A stretch of 64,000 nt of DNA from Aneurinibacillus aneurinilyticus ATCC 12856 (GCF_000466385.1 NZ_KE952665.1:37288-101287), one strand, 5' to 3'. Numbered from the stretch's first letter, positions 25,843 to 36,054 are shown. The notes: a model not told the origin generated them from the sequence alone. Translations and numbers: made by a program.

Positions 25843-27927
25843 CTATTTTGCTTTTTTTGCCGTCTCTTGTGTATTTGGTACGGCGGTAGCTGGGTCATAC
25901 GGTTTGTCGGTCGGTCCTAATCCGATATATTTGTCGTATGATTCATAGATGGCGCGCGCGATTCGTCCGGCGGATTGACCACCATAGCCGCCCTCCGGTA
26001 CGACAACAGCTACGGCTAGTTTTGGATTTTCAACCGGAGCGAATGAGACAAAGACACCGTTATTGATTTCTTTGTACTTATGCCAGTTAACCCCTTTATC
26101 GAAATTCAATGAGTCCGGTACATAAATATCCTGCTGAGAGGTACCGGTCTTGGCCGCTACGCGGTACGGGAATCCGGCGAAAACTCCGGCAGCAGTTCCG
26201 CCTTGTTGTGTAACCATGTTCATTCCTTGGTGGATAATTTGCCAATAGCTGTCTGGCTCTTCAAGCTTGCTTAGTACTTCAGGTTTGAAAGGCTGAACTA
26301 CTTTGCCGTTATTATCTACAATACGATCGACCAGTTGCGGACGCATGCGTGTACCTTTGTTGGCTACAGTCGCCACATATTGTGCGAGCTGCATTGTCGT
26401 ATACCGTCCCTGCTGACCGAAGGATGCTTGCACCATAGCTGCTTTCGGACCATACTTTTTATTCATCGTCAGGAAATCCTCACCTCCCGCTGATTCGCCA
26501 GGAAGATCGATACCCGTTTTGACGCCAAGCCCGAATGCATGATAATACTTCTGATATACGCTAACCGAATTCTTTTTGTATTTCTCACTTAATAGCTTAC
26601 CGATGTTCGCCATGTACGTATTCGACGACTTTTGGATCGCTTTTTGCGGAGTTAGCATGCCGTAGTTATGACCGCTATCATTACGGATAATGTCCCCTGC
26701 ACCACCATAGCGGTAGGCGCCCGGATCAGACCAGGAATATGGGGCAATTCTTTCCGATAGTCCCATCAGCACCGTTGCCGGTTTTACGACAGAACCGGCC
26801 GGTACGACAGATGCAGGATGTTTATAATTTTCCATTTCCGCGTCTTTTCCGGTTTTTGGGCTCACGTCATGCGGCGCGCTGCGAATCGTTCCGTTCGTAA
26901 AGGAGAACTTGTTTTTTTCGTATGTTTCTTTATCGGGACCTGAAGTCCAGATGTTCGGATCGTATTCTGGATAGCTGACCATCGCCACAACTTTCCCTGT
27001 CTTTACTTCGATCGCTACCGCATACGCATTTTTCGCATATGCAGCATTACGGCCTGTAGCACGAAGCTTCGGCAGAAAATTCTTAATGAAGTCACGCGTC
27101 TCAAGCTGCACCCGTTGATCGATAGTCAGATACAAGTTGTTCCCTCGTTTTGGAGGAACCTCTTTAATCTGTTGAAGGATCGTCTGATCTGCTGCGACTT
27201 GGTACATGCGGTAGCCGTTCTCGCCCCGCAATGCTTCTTCATAGCTTCGCTCGATGCCTTCATATCCTACCATTTGGTTTGGCAGGTAGGATTCTTTACG
27301 TTGCCGATAGTACTCAATGCCCTGGTTGTCAGCAACGTTAAACTGGCGTACATAACCGATAGCTTGTACAGCTACTTGTTTTGGGTCGTATTCCCGGATT
27401 GGTTTGGTTACGACGGATACACCATCTAGCTCGTTGCGATGCTCGGCCAGATAGGCGATCTCTTTCTGGGATAAGTCATACTTTAAATCTTTCTCAAGAA
27501 ACTTTGATGTCATGCGCATGGACTTTTCGACTTTGCCGTCTTTATATTCGTAGCCCACATCCATTTTTTTGAGTAAATCTTCTTTCTTGGTGCCGGGCAG
27601 AATCTTTTCCAGTTTAGTAACAAGATTAATGTAATACTCTTTGTCCATATAATCTTTTTCCTGGAATACAGCCGCAAAAGAACCGCGACTATGCACGATC
27701 AGATTGCCGTTCTTGTCATAAATGTTACCACGTAGTGCCGGGATAGGCACTTTTTTGTCTGACTTTGCTGTTGCTTTTTGCTCATATTCCTCACCGTCGA
27801 CAATCTGTACGTACGACAGACGGAAAATAATGACCGCAAAAATGAGAAACACAAGCAGAAGCAGCATATTTAAGCGATTGAATACCTGCTTTGTTCGGGC
27901 GTTTTCATTTTCTTCATGATTATACAT
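25843..27927 (-). CDS. class B penicillin-binding protein 2 (PbpA/PbpH/MrdA-like)
   Basis: A 694-residue bitopic transpeptidase. A short cytosolic N-terminus is followed by one membrane anchor (about 20-42), a pedestal/dimerisation domain starting at RGNIYDKNG, and the transpeptidase domain. Active-site motifs are SVVK (in VPAGSVVKPATVL), SSN (in QKSSNTYMA) and KTG (in AAKTGTSQQ). Similarity is to the PBP2 branch that cross-links elongation peptidoglycan; which B. subtilis homologue it matches best is undecided. No RodA-type partner is adjacent. It is transcribed against its neighbours and splits the usual fur-yqzK neighbourhood. Confidence 0.92.
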   Translation of the reverse strand: MYNHEENENARTKQVFNRLNMLLLLVFLIFAVIIFRLSYVQIVDGEEYEQKATAKSDKKVPIPALRGNIYDKNGNLIVHSRGSFAAVFQEKDYMDKEYYINLVTKLEKILPGTKKEDLLKKMDVGYEYKDGKVEKSMRMTSKFLEKDLKYDLSQKEIAYLAEHRNELDGVSVVTKPIREYDPKQVAVQAIGYVRQFNVADNQGIEYYRQRKESYLPNQMVGYEGIERSYEEALRGENGYRMYQVAADQTILQQIKEVPPKRGNNLYLTIDQRVQLETRDFIKNFLPKLRATGRNAAYAKNAYAVAIEVKTGKVVAMVSYPEYDPNIWTSGPDKETYEKNKFSFTNGTIRSAPHDVSPKTGKDAEMENYKHPASVVPAGSVVKPATVLMGLSERIAPYSWSDPGAYRYGGAGDIIRNDSGHNYGMLTPQKAIQKSSNTYMANIGKLLSEKYKKNSVSVYQKYYHAFGLGVKTGIDLPGESAGGEDFLTMNKKYGPKAAMVQASFGQQGRYTTMQLAQYVATVANKGTRMRPQLVDRIVDNNGKVVQPFKPEVLSKLEEPDSYWQIIHQGMNMVTQQGGTAAGVFAGFPYRVAAKTGTSQQDIYVPDSLNFDKGVNWHKYKEINNGVFVSFAPVENPKLAVAVVVPEGGYGGQSAGRIARAIYESYDKYIGLGPTDKPYDPATAVPNTQETAKKAK

Positions 27928-28074
27928 TGGTTGATCACACCTTGCCGTGAGTTTACTCCAAAGATAAATTCTATCATGCGGAAAGTAAATTGAAAATGAA
28001 CGAAAGGTATAAAATTTATATGGGATGAATAGGATGAAAGAAAAACGGGCTGAAATGCAGGAAGGAGAGGCAGC

Positions 28075-28311
28075 ATGTTTATCCCATACAGCCGTATTGG
28101 AGAAGGCGTTCGATTGCTTGCTATTTTCATATTTTGCACATTCATATTTTATACAATTATTTCGTATGTCAGCGATACGATAAGGCCGTTAGAGCCATAC
28201 AAAGAACCGCATGGCAAGGCGGTAAAAGTAATGCAGCATACGCCGGCATTCGAAGGAACATATAAGGAGATGAAGCGCCGTCTGTTTGATTTCTACTGGT
28301 ATGGCGAATAA
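28075..28311 (+). CDS. yqzK: DUF4227 membrane protein YqzK
   Basis: A 78-residue protein with one membrane helix (about 13-33, LLAIFIFCTFIFYTIISYV) and a basic cytosolic or exterior tail. It matches YqzK (DUF4227) of B. subtilis, found there between fur and xerD. Function unknown. GAAGGAGAGG precedes the ATG. Confidence 0.85.
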   Translation: MFIPYSRIGEGVRLLAIFIFCTFIFYTIISYVSDTIRPLEPYKEPHGKAVKVMQHTPAFEGTYKEMKRRLFDFYWYGE

Positions 28312-28415
28312 TTTTTTGTTCAATAGCAGGAAACGACGTATCATTGTGGAATAAAGTAATAAAGGACAGGCTTGTGTGACATATAGAGGAGATTGGATGT
28401 TGAGGAGACTAGGAA

Positions 28416-29303
28416 ATGAATGAGTTAATTACCCATTTTATCCATTACTTAACAGTGGAAAGAGGGTTAGCGAAGAATACGCTGGAGTCATATCAACGGG
28501 ATTTGCATGCATACTGTGCCTATCTGGAACGTGAAGGTTTCACGGATTTGAATGAGACGAACCGCATGCAAATTATGGGCTATTTGCTCCATCTTCAGGA
28601 ACAGGGCCGGGCTACGGCGACACTCTCACGTAATCTGGCATCCATTCGCGCTTTTTACCAGTTTTTATTGCGGGAAAAGTTTATTGATAAAGATCCAAGC
28701 GTTAATTTAGAATCACCTAAGATTGAAAAAAGACTGCCTCAGGTGTTATCGGTGGCGGAAGTAGAAACATTATTGAACGGACCGGATACGCGCCTGCCCT
28801 CTGGCCTGCGTGATAAAGCTATGCTTGAACTTCTATATGCAACAGGCATTCGGGTATCGGAACTTGTATCGTTGAATCTATCCGATGTGAATTTGAATAT
28901 GGGTTTTATTAAATGCTTCGGTAAAGGATCGAAAGAACGTATCATCCCCCTCGGACGTCTGGCGATTGCAGATGTAAGCCGCTATCTGGAACGAGGACGG
29001 CCCATGCTTAGGAAGCGTGGACAGGAAGAAGCCTTGTTTTTGAATCATCATGGCCGCCGTCTGTCACGTCAGGGCTTTTGGAAAATCATTAAAAAATATG
29101 CCCAATTGGCCAACAGTCATAAGGAAATTACTCCGCATACGCTACGGCACTCCTTTGCAACACATCTGCTTGAAAATGGTGCCGATTTACGTTCAGTGCA
29201 AGAAATGCTTGGACATGCTGACATTTCGACTACGCAGATTTATACACATGTCACACGCTCCCGTCTAAAAGAAGTATATGCCAAAGCCCACCCACGGGCA
29301 TAA
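28416..29303 (+). CDS. xerD: tyrosine recombinase XerD
   Basis: A 295-residue site-specific recombinase that resolves chromosome dimers at dif with XerC/CodV. An N-terminal SAM-like core-binding domain (1-90) is followed by the catalytic domain with the full set of residues: R in TGIRVSEL, K in GKGSKER, H-x-x-R in HTLRHSFA, H in MLGHADIS and the nucleophilic Y in QIYTHV. Conserved synteny with yqzK, deoB and punA identifies it as XerD (RipX). The start ATG follows GGAGACTAGG. Confidence 0.93.
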   Translation: MNELITHFIHYLTVERGLAKNTLESYQRDLHAYCAYLEREGFTDLNETNRMQIMGYLLHLQEQGRATATLSRNLASIRAFYQFLLREKFIDKDPSVNLESPKIEKRLPQVLSVAEVETLLNGPDTRLPSGLRDKAMLELLYATGIRVSELVSLNLSDVNLNMGFIKCFGKGSKERIIPLGRLAIADVSRYLERGRPMLRKRGQEEALFLNHHGRRLSRQGFWKIIKKYAQLANSHKEITPHTLRHSFATHLLENGADLRSVQEMLGHADISTTQIYTHVTRSRLKEVYAKAHPRA

Positions 29304-29307
29304 AAAA

Positions 29308-29345
29308 GGGCACTTTGGGGCAAAGTTTGAAGTGCCTTCCCTACT
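29308..29345 (+). terminator. weak hairpin after xerD
   Basis: GGGCACTT pairs with AAGTGCC; only an interrupted pyrimidine tract follows, so read-through to deoB is likely. Confidence 0.5.
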
Positions 29346-29416
29346 TTTCGCATGTATCATTCGGAAAGTGAAAAATTGGAAGAAAGCAGGGTATATGGTA
29401 TAAGGAGGAGATAAGC

Positions 29417-30598
29417 ATGAAGCGATTCAAGCGGATATTTCTTATCGTACTGGATAGCGTCGGCATCGGTGAGTTACCGGATGCAAAAGACTATAATGAT
29501 GAAGGAGCACACACGCTCGGCCATATCGCCGAGCGCATGGATGGTCTGAATGTACCGAATCTGGCGGCTCTCGGCCTCGGACATATTGAACACCTTCAAG
29601 GGGTTTCTGCTGATGCTCCACCTGTAGCCGCATTTGGCAAGATGAAGGAAATTTCGCTTGGCAAAGACACGACAACAGGGCATTGGGAAATTATGGGTCT
29701 GCGCGTTGAAATACCGTTCAAAACATGGCCGAATGGATTCCCCGAAAGTCTAATTGCGCCTTTCTCGGAGAAAATCGGGCGTGGGGTGTTAGGCAATAAG
29801 CCGGCCTCCGGTACGGAAATTATCGAAGAGCTGGGCGAAGAACATATGAGAACAGGCGATGTTATCGTGTATACTTCAGCGGATAGCGTATTTCAGGTTG
29901 CGGCGCATGAAGATGTTGTTCCCCTTGAGGAATTGTATAAAATCTGCCAGATTGCACGTGAGTTAACACTTGAAGATAAGCATTCGGTTGTACGTGTCAT
30001 CGCCCGCCCGTTTGTTGGAGAGCCGGGCAATTTTACCCGCACAGCAAATCGGCGTGATTTCTCCGTATCTCCACCGGGTAAGACGGTGATGAATAAGCTT
30101 GAGGATGCGGGTTATACCTCGATTGCGCTTGGGAAAATTTCGGATATTTATGCAGGAGAAGGTGTAACCGAATCGATTAAAACGAAGTCCAATATGGACG
30201 GTGTGGATAAGTTGCTGAATACGATGGACAAACAATTCACCGGTTTGGCTTTCATCAATTTGGTCGACTTTGATGCGTTGTATGGACACAGGCGTAACCC
30301 GACTGGCTATGGCGAAGCACTTGAAGAATTCGACCGCAGGTTACCGGAAATTCTGACGGCGATCACAGACGATGATCTGCTTATTATTACGGCCGATCAT
30401 GGCAATGATCCAATACACCATGGGACGGATCATACACGCGAATATGTACCGCTGCTAGTCTATCATAAAGGACTGACGGCAGGTAAAGCGTTAGGTATAC
30501 GTGAGACATTTGCTGATATCGGTGCTACGATTGCAGATAATTTCGGGATAGAGAAGCCGAAGATTGGAACAAGCTTTTTACACACGGTTATCGAATAA
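29417..30598 (+). CDS. deoB: phosphopentomutase
   Basis: A 393-residue alkaline-phosphatase-superfamily enzyme that interconverts (deoxy)ribose 1- and 5-phosphates in nucleoside salvage. The N-terminal metal-binding [12 protein letters not shown], the phospho-threonine site in [13 protein letters not shown], and the C-terminal ITADHGNDP and [12 protein letters not shown] motifs are present. It forms an operon with punA (41-nt gap), so the phosphorylase's ribose 1-phosphate passes directly to it. TAAGGAGGAG precedes the ATG. Confidence 0.95.
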   Translation: MKRFKRIFLIVLDSVGIGELPDAKDYNDEGAHTLGHIAERMDGLNVPNLAALGLGHIEHLQGVSADAPPVAAFGKMKEISLGKDTTTGHWEIMGLRVEIPFKTWPNGFPESLIAPFSEKIGRGVLGNKPASGTEIIEELGEEHMRTGDVIVYTSADSVFQVAAHEDVVPLEELYKICQIARELTLEDKHSVVRVIARPFVGEPGNFTRTANRRDFSVSPPGKTVMNKLEDAGYTSIALGKISDIYAGEGVTESIKTKSNMDGVDKLLNTMDKQFTGLAFINLVDFDALYGHRRNPTGYGEALEEFDRRLPEILTAITDDDLLIITADHGNDPIHHGTDHTREYVPLLVYHKGLTAGKALGIRETFADIGATIADNFGIEKPKIGTSFLHTVIE

Positions 30599-30639
30599 GA
30601 TGTTCTTGGATCAAAATAGTGTGCAGGGGGTAGAGGGGG

Positions 30640-31458
30640 ATGTCAATTGCAGCGCATATTTCTGAAGTGCAAGCATATATCGCAGGCAAAACGGACATCA
30701 AGCCGGAAATCGGCTTGATTCTTGGTTCCGGACTTGGTGTGCTGGCTGATGAAATCGAAACTCCGGTTACGATTCCGTATGGAGAAATTCCACACTTTCC
30801 AGTGTCTACGGTGGAAGGTCATAAAGGTCAGCTCGTTATTGGCAGACTCGAAGGGAAGTCTGTCTGCGCCATGCAGGGCCGATTCCATTATTATGAAGGG
30901 CACGGCCTGGATGAGGTGACGTTTCCGGTGCGTGTCATGAAAGCGATTGGTGCGGATAAAATAATCGTGACAAACGCAGCGGGCGGCATAAATGAAAGCT
31001 ATAAAGCCGGTGACTTAATGTTGATTAGGGATCATATCAATTTAACCGGTCGCAATCCGCTTATTGGTCCGAATGATGAAGGCATGGGGGTTCGTTTCCC
31101 TGATATGTCTGCTGCTTATTGTCCGGATTTGCGGGCGCTTGCGCTGGAAGTGGCACAGCAAAATGGTATAAAGCTACAGGAGGGTGTGTATGTCGGTATG
31201 CTTGGACCGAGCTATGAGACACCCGCGGAAATTCGTATGCTGCGCACGCTGGGCGGTGACGCGGTCGGTATGTCAACTGTACCGGAGGTGATCGTCGCGC
31301 GTCATGCAGGCATTCGTGTGCTAGGTATCTCCTGCATCAGTAACATGGCAGCCGGTATTTTACCTCAGCCGTTATCGCATGATGAAGTGATGGAAACAGC
31401 TGAGAAAGTCAAGCATACGTTTCTGACTTTGGTAAAGGCTGTCATTCAAAAAGTATAA
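30640..31458 (+). CDS. punA: purine nucleoside phosphorylase I
   Basis: A 272-residue trimeric-type phosphorylase that splits inosine and guanosine to base plus ribose 1-phosphate. Family motifs include LILGSGLGVLAD, the phosphate loop GRFHYYEGH and the base-binding VTNAAGGIN, GPSYETPAE and GMSTVPE. It equals PupG in the B. subtilis order. Co-transcribed with deoB and ended by a strong terminator. Confidence 0.94.
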   Translation: MSIAAHISEVQAYIAGKTDIKPEIGLILGSGLGVLADEIETPVTIPYGEIPHFPVSTVEGHKGQLVIGRLEGKSVCAMQGRFHYYEGHGLDEVTFPVRVMKAIGADKIIVTNAAGGINESYKAGDLMLIRDHINLTGRNPLIGPNDEGMGVRFPDMSAAYCPDLRALALEVAQQNGIKLQEGVYVGMLGPSYETPAEIRMLRTLGGDAVGMSTVPEVIVARHAGIRVLGISCISNMAAGILPQPLSHDEVMETAEKVKHTFLTLVKAVIQKV

Positions 31459-31468
31459 TGCAACACAG

Positions 31469-31506
31469 AAAAGCCTGAAACGATGTTTTTGTTTCAGGCT
31501 TTTTGT
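31469..31506 (+). terminator. deoB-punA terminator
   Basis: AAAAGCCTGAAAC and GTTTCAGGCTTTTT form a strong hairpin. Confidence 0.92.
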
Positions 31507-31727
31507 CTATTAGACCTAGTAAAAGCGTATTGCTCTAAAATGAATATATAATACGTAAAACGTATAAATATGCTATTTATATTACGTATCTCTTAATAAT
31601 TAATGACTGCGATTTTTATGATTTTTGAACAAAATGTTACTATTTCCATAAAATAAAGCGGTTACTTATCAGATTTTCATAATTATTTTGCTTTACAATG
31701 CTAAGTTTCTGTTTTATATTTATATTG

Positions 31728-31742
31728 CTTATTCAGAAAATT
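31728..31742. promoter_or_regulatory. possible CodY box
   Basis: CTTATTCAGAAAATT matches 12 of 15 positions of the CodY consensus AATTTTCWGAAAATT and lies about 40 nt before a TATAAT. CodY commonly controls peptide transporters. Three mismatches make this tentative. Confidence 0.3.
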
Positions 31743-31839
31743 ATTTTACGAAAAACGTAGATTTTTCTTTAAATTGTACTATAATCGTAATCGCAGATAT
31801 TCTGAATAGCCATTCATTCAATAGAGGGGGGGATGATTG

Positions 31840-32316
31840 GTGCGTAAGCTGGATTTGTTGGATTTTCAGATTCTTCAAATCCTTCAAGTTGATGCTCGAA
31901 AGTCTTATACAGAGATGGGGCATATGCTTGGAGTCAGTGAAGGAACCATACGTTCTAGGATTAATCGCATGATTGAAGACGAAATTTTTCAATTTATCGT
32001 ACATACAGACCCTGTGAAAGTCGGACTGCATGTACAGGCAATCATTGGTATGTCCACCAAGCTTGGATATCAGGAGAAGGTTGCCGAACAATTGGGGAAA
32101 CTGCGTGCGGTGCGCTTTATCGGGGCATTTTCTGGACGCAATGATTTAATTATTCAAGCGTATTTCCGTTCGAATGAAGATTTGACCGCATTCGTAAATG
32201 AGGACCTGGCGAATATTGAAGGGATTGCTTCAGCGGAAGTATCGATTGAATTGAAGCAGTACAAGGATTCATTCTCATATGTAACCGCTGATGGAGTAGA
32301 GGACACCGCTGGTTAA
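31840..32316 (+). CDS. Lrp/AsnC family transcriptional regulator
   Basis: A protein of about 158 residues. An N-terminal helix-turn-helix (about 1-55; LDFQILQILQVDARKSYTEM, GVSEGTIRSRINRM) is followed by a RAM ligand-binding domain (about 65-145). Such proteins sense amino acids. GAGGGGGGG lies 7 nt before the GTG at 31840; a TTG at 31837 is the alternative. It sits 57 nt upstream of the oligopeptide transporter genes and probably controls them, but the effector is unknown. Confidence 0.88.
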   Translation: MRKLDLLDFQILQILQVDARKSYTEMGHMLGVSEGTIRSRINRMIEDEIFQFIVHTDPVKVGLHVQAIIGMSTKLGYQEKVAEQLGKLRAVRFIGAFSGRNDLIIQAYFRSNEDLTAFVNEDLANIEGIASAEVSIELKQYKDSFSYVTADGVEDTAG

Positions 32317-32373
32317 TAGACACAGTGCAGCTGTCCTGCTCATATACATTTAAGATTAAGGAGGTCAATTGCT

Positions 32374-34092
32374 GTGAAGAGAGGTTTTTCGATTATTGTA
32401 AGCTTGGTGCTTCTCTTAACGTTAGCGCTTACAGGCTGTGGTGGCGGAACGAAAGAAACCGGCGAAAGCGGGAATCAGAAGAGCTCCGGTAATACTGGAA
32501 ACAATATTTTACATGTAAATAACTCATCTGAACCTGGATCCTTGCATCCAGCGAAGTCACAAGGAACGCATGATTCCTGGCCGCTCCGTCATCTGTTCGT
32601 AGGTTTGACGATGAAGGAGCCGAAGGGAAATACAGGCGATTTCGAAATTAAGGGCGCCATGGCAAAAGATGGCTGGAAGATTAGTCCTGATAAGAAAACG
32701 TATACATTTGAGCTGCGTGATGGGTTGAAATGGTCCAACGGAGATCCGCTTACTGCACATGATTTCGAATATGCATGGAAGTATGCGTTGAATCCAGCTA
32801 CTGCTTCTGAATATGCGTACCAGCTCTACTACATCCAGGGCGCTGAACAATACAATTCATCCAAAGAGAAAGACCCGGCGAAGCTAAAGGCACTGGAGGA
32901 CAAAGTAGCCGTAAAAGCGAAAGACGATAAAACGCTGGTAGTTACACTTGTAAATCCGACGCCATATTTTGATGAGCTTGTTTCTTTTTATACGTATTTC
33001 CCGGTAAATAAGAAAGTTCAGGAGCAAAATCCGAATTGGGCGAACGAGGCCAAAACGTTCGTATCAAACGGACCATTCAAGCTGACAGAATGGAAGCATA
33101 AAGACAGCATGAAGATGGTCAAAAACGAAAATTATTTTGAAAAAGACCGCATTAAGCTTGCAGGCATCGACTGGACGATGGTAGAGTCCGAAAATACGGC
33201 ATGGCAAATGTACCGCTCCGGCCAGTTGGATCTCTCGTATCCGCTGCCTGGTGATGTTGTGGGTCAATTGAAAGCGCAAAACGCACCGGACTTTAAAATC
33301 GTTCCAGAATACGCCACCTACTTCTATCGCTTCAATACTCAAAAGAAACCGTTTACAAATGTAAAAGTTCGTAAAGCATTGACAATGGCCATCGACCGTA
33401 AGACGATTACAGAAAGCATTGCACAGGGTGGACAGAAACCTGCATTTGCGCTTGTTGCTGAAGGTTCGAAAGACGCAAACGGCAAGGATGACTTCCGCCA
33501 GGTAGGCGGGGATTATTTCAAGGAAGATGTTACAGAAGCGAAGAAGCTGCTTGCTGAAGGGCTGAAAGAAGAAGGCATGGACAAAATGCCGAAATTCAAC
33601 ATTATGTATAACAACAATGATCTTCATAAGCGTATTGCCGAAGCGATTCAGGAGATGTGGCGTAACAACCTCGGCGTGGATGTCGGAATTGAAAACGTAG
33701 AGTTCCAGGTGAAAATCGATCGCGAGCACAAGCTTGATTACGATGTAGCTCGTGCAGGATGGATTGCGGACTTTATCGACCCGATGACGTTTGTAGACAT
33801 GTTCACGAGTGTAAGTACGCAGAATGATACCGGCTGGAAGAGCCAGGCATACGATGCAGAAGTAAATCAAGCAAAGAAGTCCAGCAACGCAGAAGTGCGT
33901 ATGGCAGCGATGCATAAAGCCGAAGACATTATTATGAAAGACATGCCGATTCTGCCGATTTACTTCTATACAAAAGCTTATACATTAAAAGAGAATGTTA
34001 CAGGTGTATTCACTCCGCCGGATGAGTACCCGGTACTGAAGTATGCAAAGTTTGTTGATGAGAAGGATAAGAAGAATAAAGAGAAGCAGTAA
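32374..34092 (+). CDS. oppA: oligopeptide ABC transporter substrate-binding lipoprotein
   Basis: A 572-residue SBP_bac_5 lipoprotein. The lipobox is LALTGC, with C22 the lipidated residue, followed by a glycine/serine-rich linker. The OppA-type fold is seen in EPGSLHPAKSQGTHD, YTFELRDGLKWSNGDPLTAHDFEYAWKYAL (about 105-140) and FNTQKKPFTNVKVRKALTMAI. It binds peptides outside the cell and delivers them to OppBC. GTG start with AAGGAGG 9 nt upstream. A hairpin after the gene probably makes this product more abundant than the membrane parts. Confidence 0.92.
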   Translation: MKRGFSIIVSLVLLLTLALTGCGGGTKETGESGNQKSSGNTGNNILHVNNSSEPGSLHPAKSQGTHDSWPLRHLFVGLTMKEPKGNTGDFEIKGAMAKDGWKISPDKKTYTFELRDGLKWSNGDPLTAHDFEYAWKYALNPATASEYAYQLYYIQGAEQYNSSKEKDPAKLKALEDKVAVKAKDDKTLVVTLVNPTPYFDELVSFYTYFPVNKKVQEQNPNWANEAKTFVSNGPFKLTEWKHKDSMKMVKNENYFEKDRIKLAGIDWTMVESENTAWQMYRSGQLDLSYPLPGDVVGQLKAQNAPDFKIVPEYATYFYRFNTQKKPFTNVKVRKALTMAIDRKTITESIAQGGQKPAFALVAEGSKDANGKDDFRQVGGDYFKEDVTEAKKLLAEGLKEEGMDKMPKFNIMYNNNDLHKRIAEAIQEMWRNNLGVDVGIENVEFQVKIDREHKLDYDVARAGWIADFIDPMTFVDMFTSVSTQNDTGWKSQAYDAEVNQAKKSSNAEVRMAAMHKAEDIIMKDMPILPIYFYTKAYTLKENVTGVFTPPDEYPVLKYAKFVDEKDKKNKEKQ

Positions 34093-34104
34093 CGTCTAAA
34101 TTCA

Positions 34105-34141
34105 GGGGAATGCTTAGGTTTTCCGGGCGTTCCCCATTTTT
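34105..34141 (+). terminator. intra-operon terminator between oppA and oppB
   Basis: GGGGAATGC pairs with GCGTTCCCC, followed by ATTTTT. Partial termination here is common between binding-protein and permease genes. Confidence 0.7.
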
Positions 34142-34169
34142 CAAGTAAAAATAGAATGGAGGGTATACG

Positions 34170-35099
34170 TTGTTACGGTATACTTTACAGCGCTTGGGCT
34201 GGGCCCTCTTAACTCTTTGGGTGGTTGTAACGCTCACTTTTAGTTTGATGCATCTGATTCCCGGCAACCCGTTCGCTAAGGAGGGTAATATGCCTCCCGG
34301 CGTGTTTGAGAATTTAATGAAATACTATAATCTGGACCAGCCATTGTATGTTCAGTATTGGTTGTACCTCAAGTCGCTGCTTGCTCTGGATTTTGGTCCA
34401 TCATTGAAATCAAGCACCATTACAGTAAACGATTATATTTCGGAAGGCTTTCCGGTTTCCCTGCATCTTGGACTGCAGGCATTACTTATCGGCGTAACGC
34501 TTGGTATCATTTTAGGCGTTATCGCTGCGCTTTACCATAACCGTTTTCCTGATTATTTATCTATGATTTTAGCGATTATTGGCATTTCTGTACCGAACTT
34601 TATTCTTGCTACTGTTTTTATCAACTATGTAGCCGTTGAATGGGGCTGGCTGCCTGCGGCGACATGGGGAACATGGAAACATACGATTCTGCCTTCTCTG
34701 GCATTGGCAGCGATGCCGATGGCATTTATCGCGCGTCTCATGCGCTCCAGCATGCTTGAGGTGCTTAGCCAGGATTATATTAAAACCGCTAAAGCTAAGG
34801 GCTTGGCACGCAATGTTGTTATTATTAGACATACGCTGCGCAACGCAATTCTGCCGGTCGTCACTGTACTTGGCATTATTACTGCAAACCTTGTCACAGG
34901 AAGTTTTGTTATTGAACATATCTTTGGAATTCCAGGCATGGGCGAAATGTTTGTAAAGGGCATCTTTAACCGCGATTATCCGGTTATTCTGGGTTCCACA
35001 GTTTTTTATAGCGCGATTCTTATTTTTCTTATTTTCCTGGTGGACGTTATGTACACTTGGATTGATCCGCGTATCAAAGTTGCAGGGGGGAGTAAGTAA
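34170..35099 (+). CDS. oppB: oligopeptide ABC transporter permease OppB
   Basis: A 309-residue inner-membrane permease with six helices. The EAA loop is in RSSMLEVLSQDYIKTAKAKGLA, and the N-terminal LGWALLTLWVVVTLTFSLMH segment is typical of OppB/DppB. TTG start at 34170, 6 nt after GGAGGG. The stop overlaps the oppC start by one base (TAATG). Confidence 0.92.
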   Translation: MLRYTLQRLGWALLTLWVVVTLTFSLMHLIPGNPFAKEGNMPPGVFENLMKYYNLDQPLYVQYWLYLKSLLALDFGPSLKSSTITVNDYISEGFPVSLHLGLQALLIGVTLGIILGVIAALYHNRFPDYLSMILAIIGISVPNFILATVFINYVAVEWGWLPAATWGTWKHTILPSLALAAMPMAFIARLMRSSMLEVLSQDYIKTAKAKGLARNVVIIRHTLRNAILPVVTVLGIITANLVTGSFVIEHIFGIPGMGEMFVKGIFNRDYPVILGSTVFYSAILIFLIFLVDVMYTWIDPRIKVAGGSK

Positions 35100-36028
35100 T
35101 GCAGCCTGAAACTCGACTGACCGCTGATATGTTCCGTCCTGTAACGGACAACTTTAAAGATGCGGAAACGATCGGGCGTCCAAGCATCTCCTACTGGGCA
35201 GATGTATGGCGTCGTCTACGAATGAATAAGCTGGCCATGGTCGGCCTTGTGGTCATTATTCTTCTTGTTCTGATGGCGATTATTGGTCCGATGATTAGTG
35301 GGTATACGTACTATAAGCAAGATTTCACATCCAAAAATCTACAGCCGAGCGCGGAACACTGGTTCGGTACCGATTCTTCGGGTCGTGATATGTTTACTAG
35401 AATTTGGTTTGGTGCTCGCATTTCCTTATTCATCGGGGTAGCAGCTGCATTTATTGATTTTGTGCTCGGCGTTATATACGGTGGTATCTCCGGCTTGAAA
35501 GGCGGTCGTGTAGATAATATTATGATGCGCATCGCCGAGGTATTGTATGGTATCCCTTATTTATTGATGGTTATTCTGCTAATGGTCGTAATGGGGCCGG
35601 GCTTGCTGACCATTATTATTGCGATGACGATAACAGGCTGGATTCCGATGGCTCGTCTTGTACGCGGTCAGGTTCTGCAATTGAAGGAGCAGGAATATGT
35701 GCATGCGGCAACCGCGCTTGGCGCTGATACGAAGTGGATTCTAATGAAGCATATCATCCCGAATACAATGGGACCCATTCTTGTAAATGTCACGCTGACT
35801 GTTCCGACTGCGATTTTCGCGGAAGCGACATTGAGCTTTCTCGGGCTTGGCATTCCGGCGCCTCGTGCGAGCTGGGGAACGATGGCTAACGATGCGCTGG
35901 TAAGTCTACTGATTGGAAATGTGTATCAATTGTTCATTCCGGGTTTCTTTATCTCACTTACGATGTTCGCCTTCAATGTACTGGGCGATGGTATGCGCGA
36001 TGCACTCGATCCGAGAATGCGCAAATAA
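35099..36028 (+). CDS. oppC: oligopeptide ABC transporter permease OppC
   Basis: A 309-residue permease with an N-terminal cytosolic extension (about 35 residues), six helices and an EAA loop in LKEQEYVHAATALGADTKWI. The extracellular WFGTDSSGRDMFTRIWFGAR segment is characteristic of the OppC/DppC family. It pairs with OppB to form the channel. Start coupled to oppB; GGGGGGA precedes it. Confidence 0.92.
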   Translation: MQPETRLTADMFRPVTDNFKDAETIGRPSISYWADVWRRLRMNKLAMVGLVVIILLVLMAIIGPMISGYTYYKQDFTSKNLQPSAEHWFGTDSSGRDMFTRIWFGARISLFIGVAAAFIDFVLGVIYGGISGLKGGRVDNIMMRIAEVLYGIPYLLMVILLMVVMGPGLLTIIIAMTITGWIPMARLVRGQVLQLKEQEYVHAATALGADTKWILMKHIIPNTMGPILVNVTLTVPTAIFAEATLSFLGLGIPAPRASWGTMANDALVSLLIGNVYQLFIPGFFISLTMFAFNVLGDGMRDALDPRMRK

Positions 36029-36054
36029 CCTGAAAAGCAAAGGGTGAATAACCT

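Larger units (their letters stand above)
31459..31839. other. 381-bp AT-rich region before the Lrp-type regulator
   Basis: After the punA terminator this stretch is strongly AT-rich. It contains interleaved ATACGTA/ACGTAT motifs (about 31551-31590), a CodY-like box (31728-31742) and a TATAAT at 31780 that could be the -10 of the downstream genes, though its -35 is poor. The one longer open frame here overlaps the regulator gene and has no convincing start. Confidence 0.5.

Noticed and set aside
31688..31972. 94-codon open frame upstream of the Lrp-type gene
   Set aside because: It overlaps the regulator's helix-turn-helix coding region in another frame, lacks a ribosome binding site and is AT-driven.
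33064..33915. 283-codon minus-strand open frame inside oppA
   Set aside because: Antisense shadow of the substrate-binding protein gene with no start signal.
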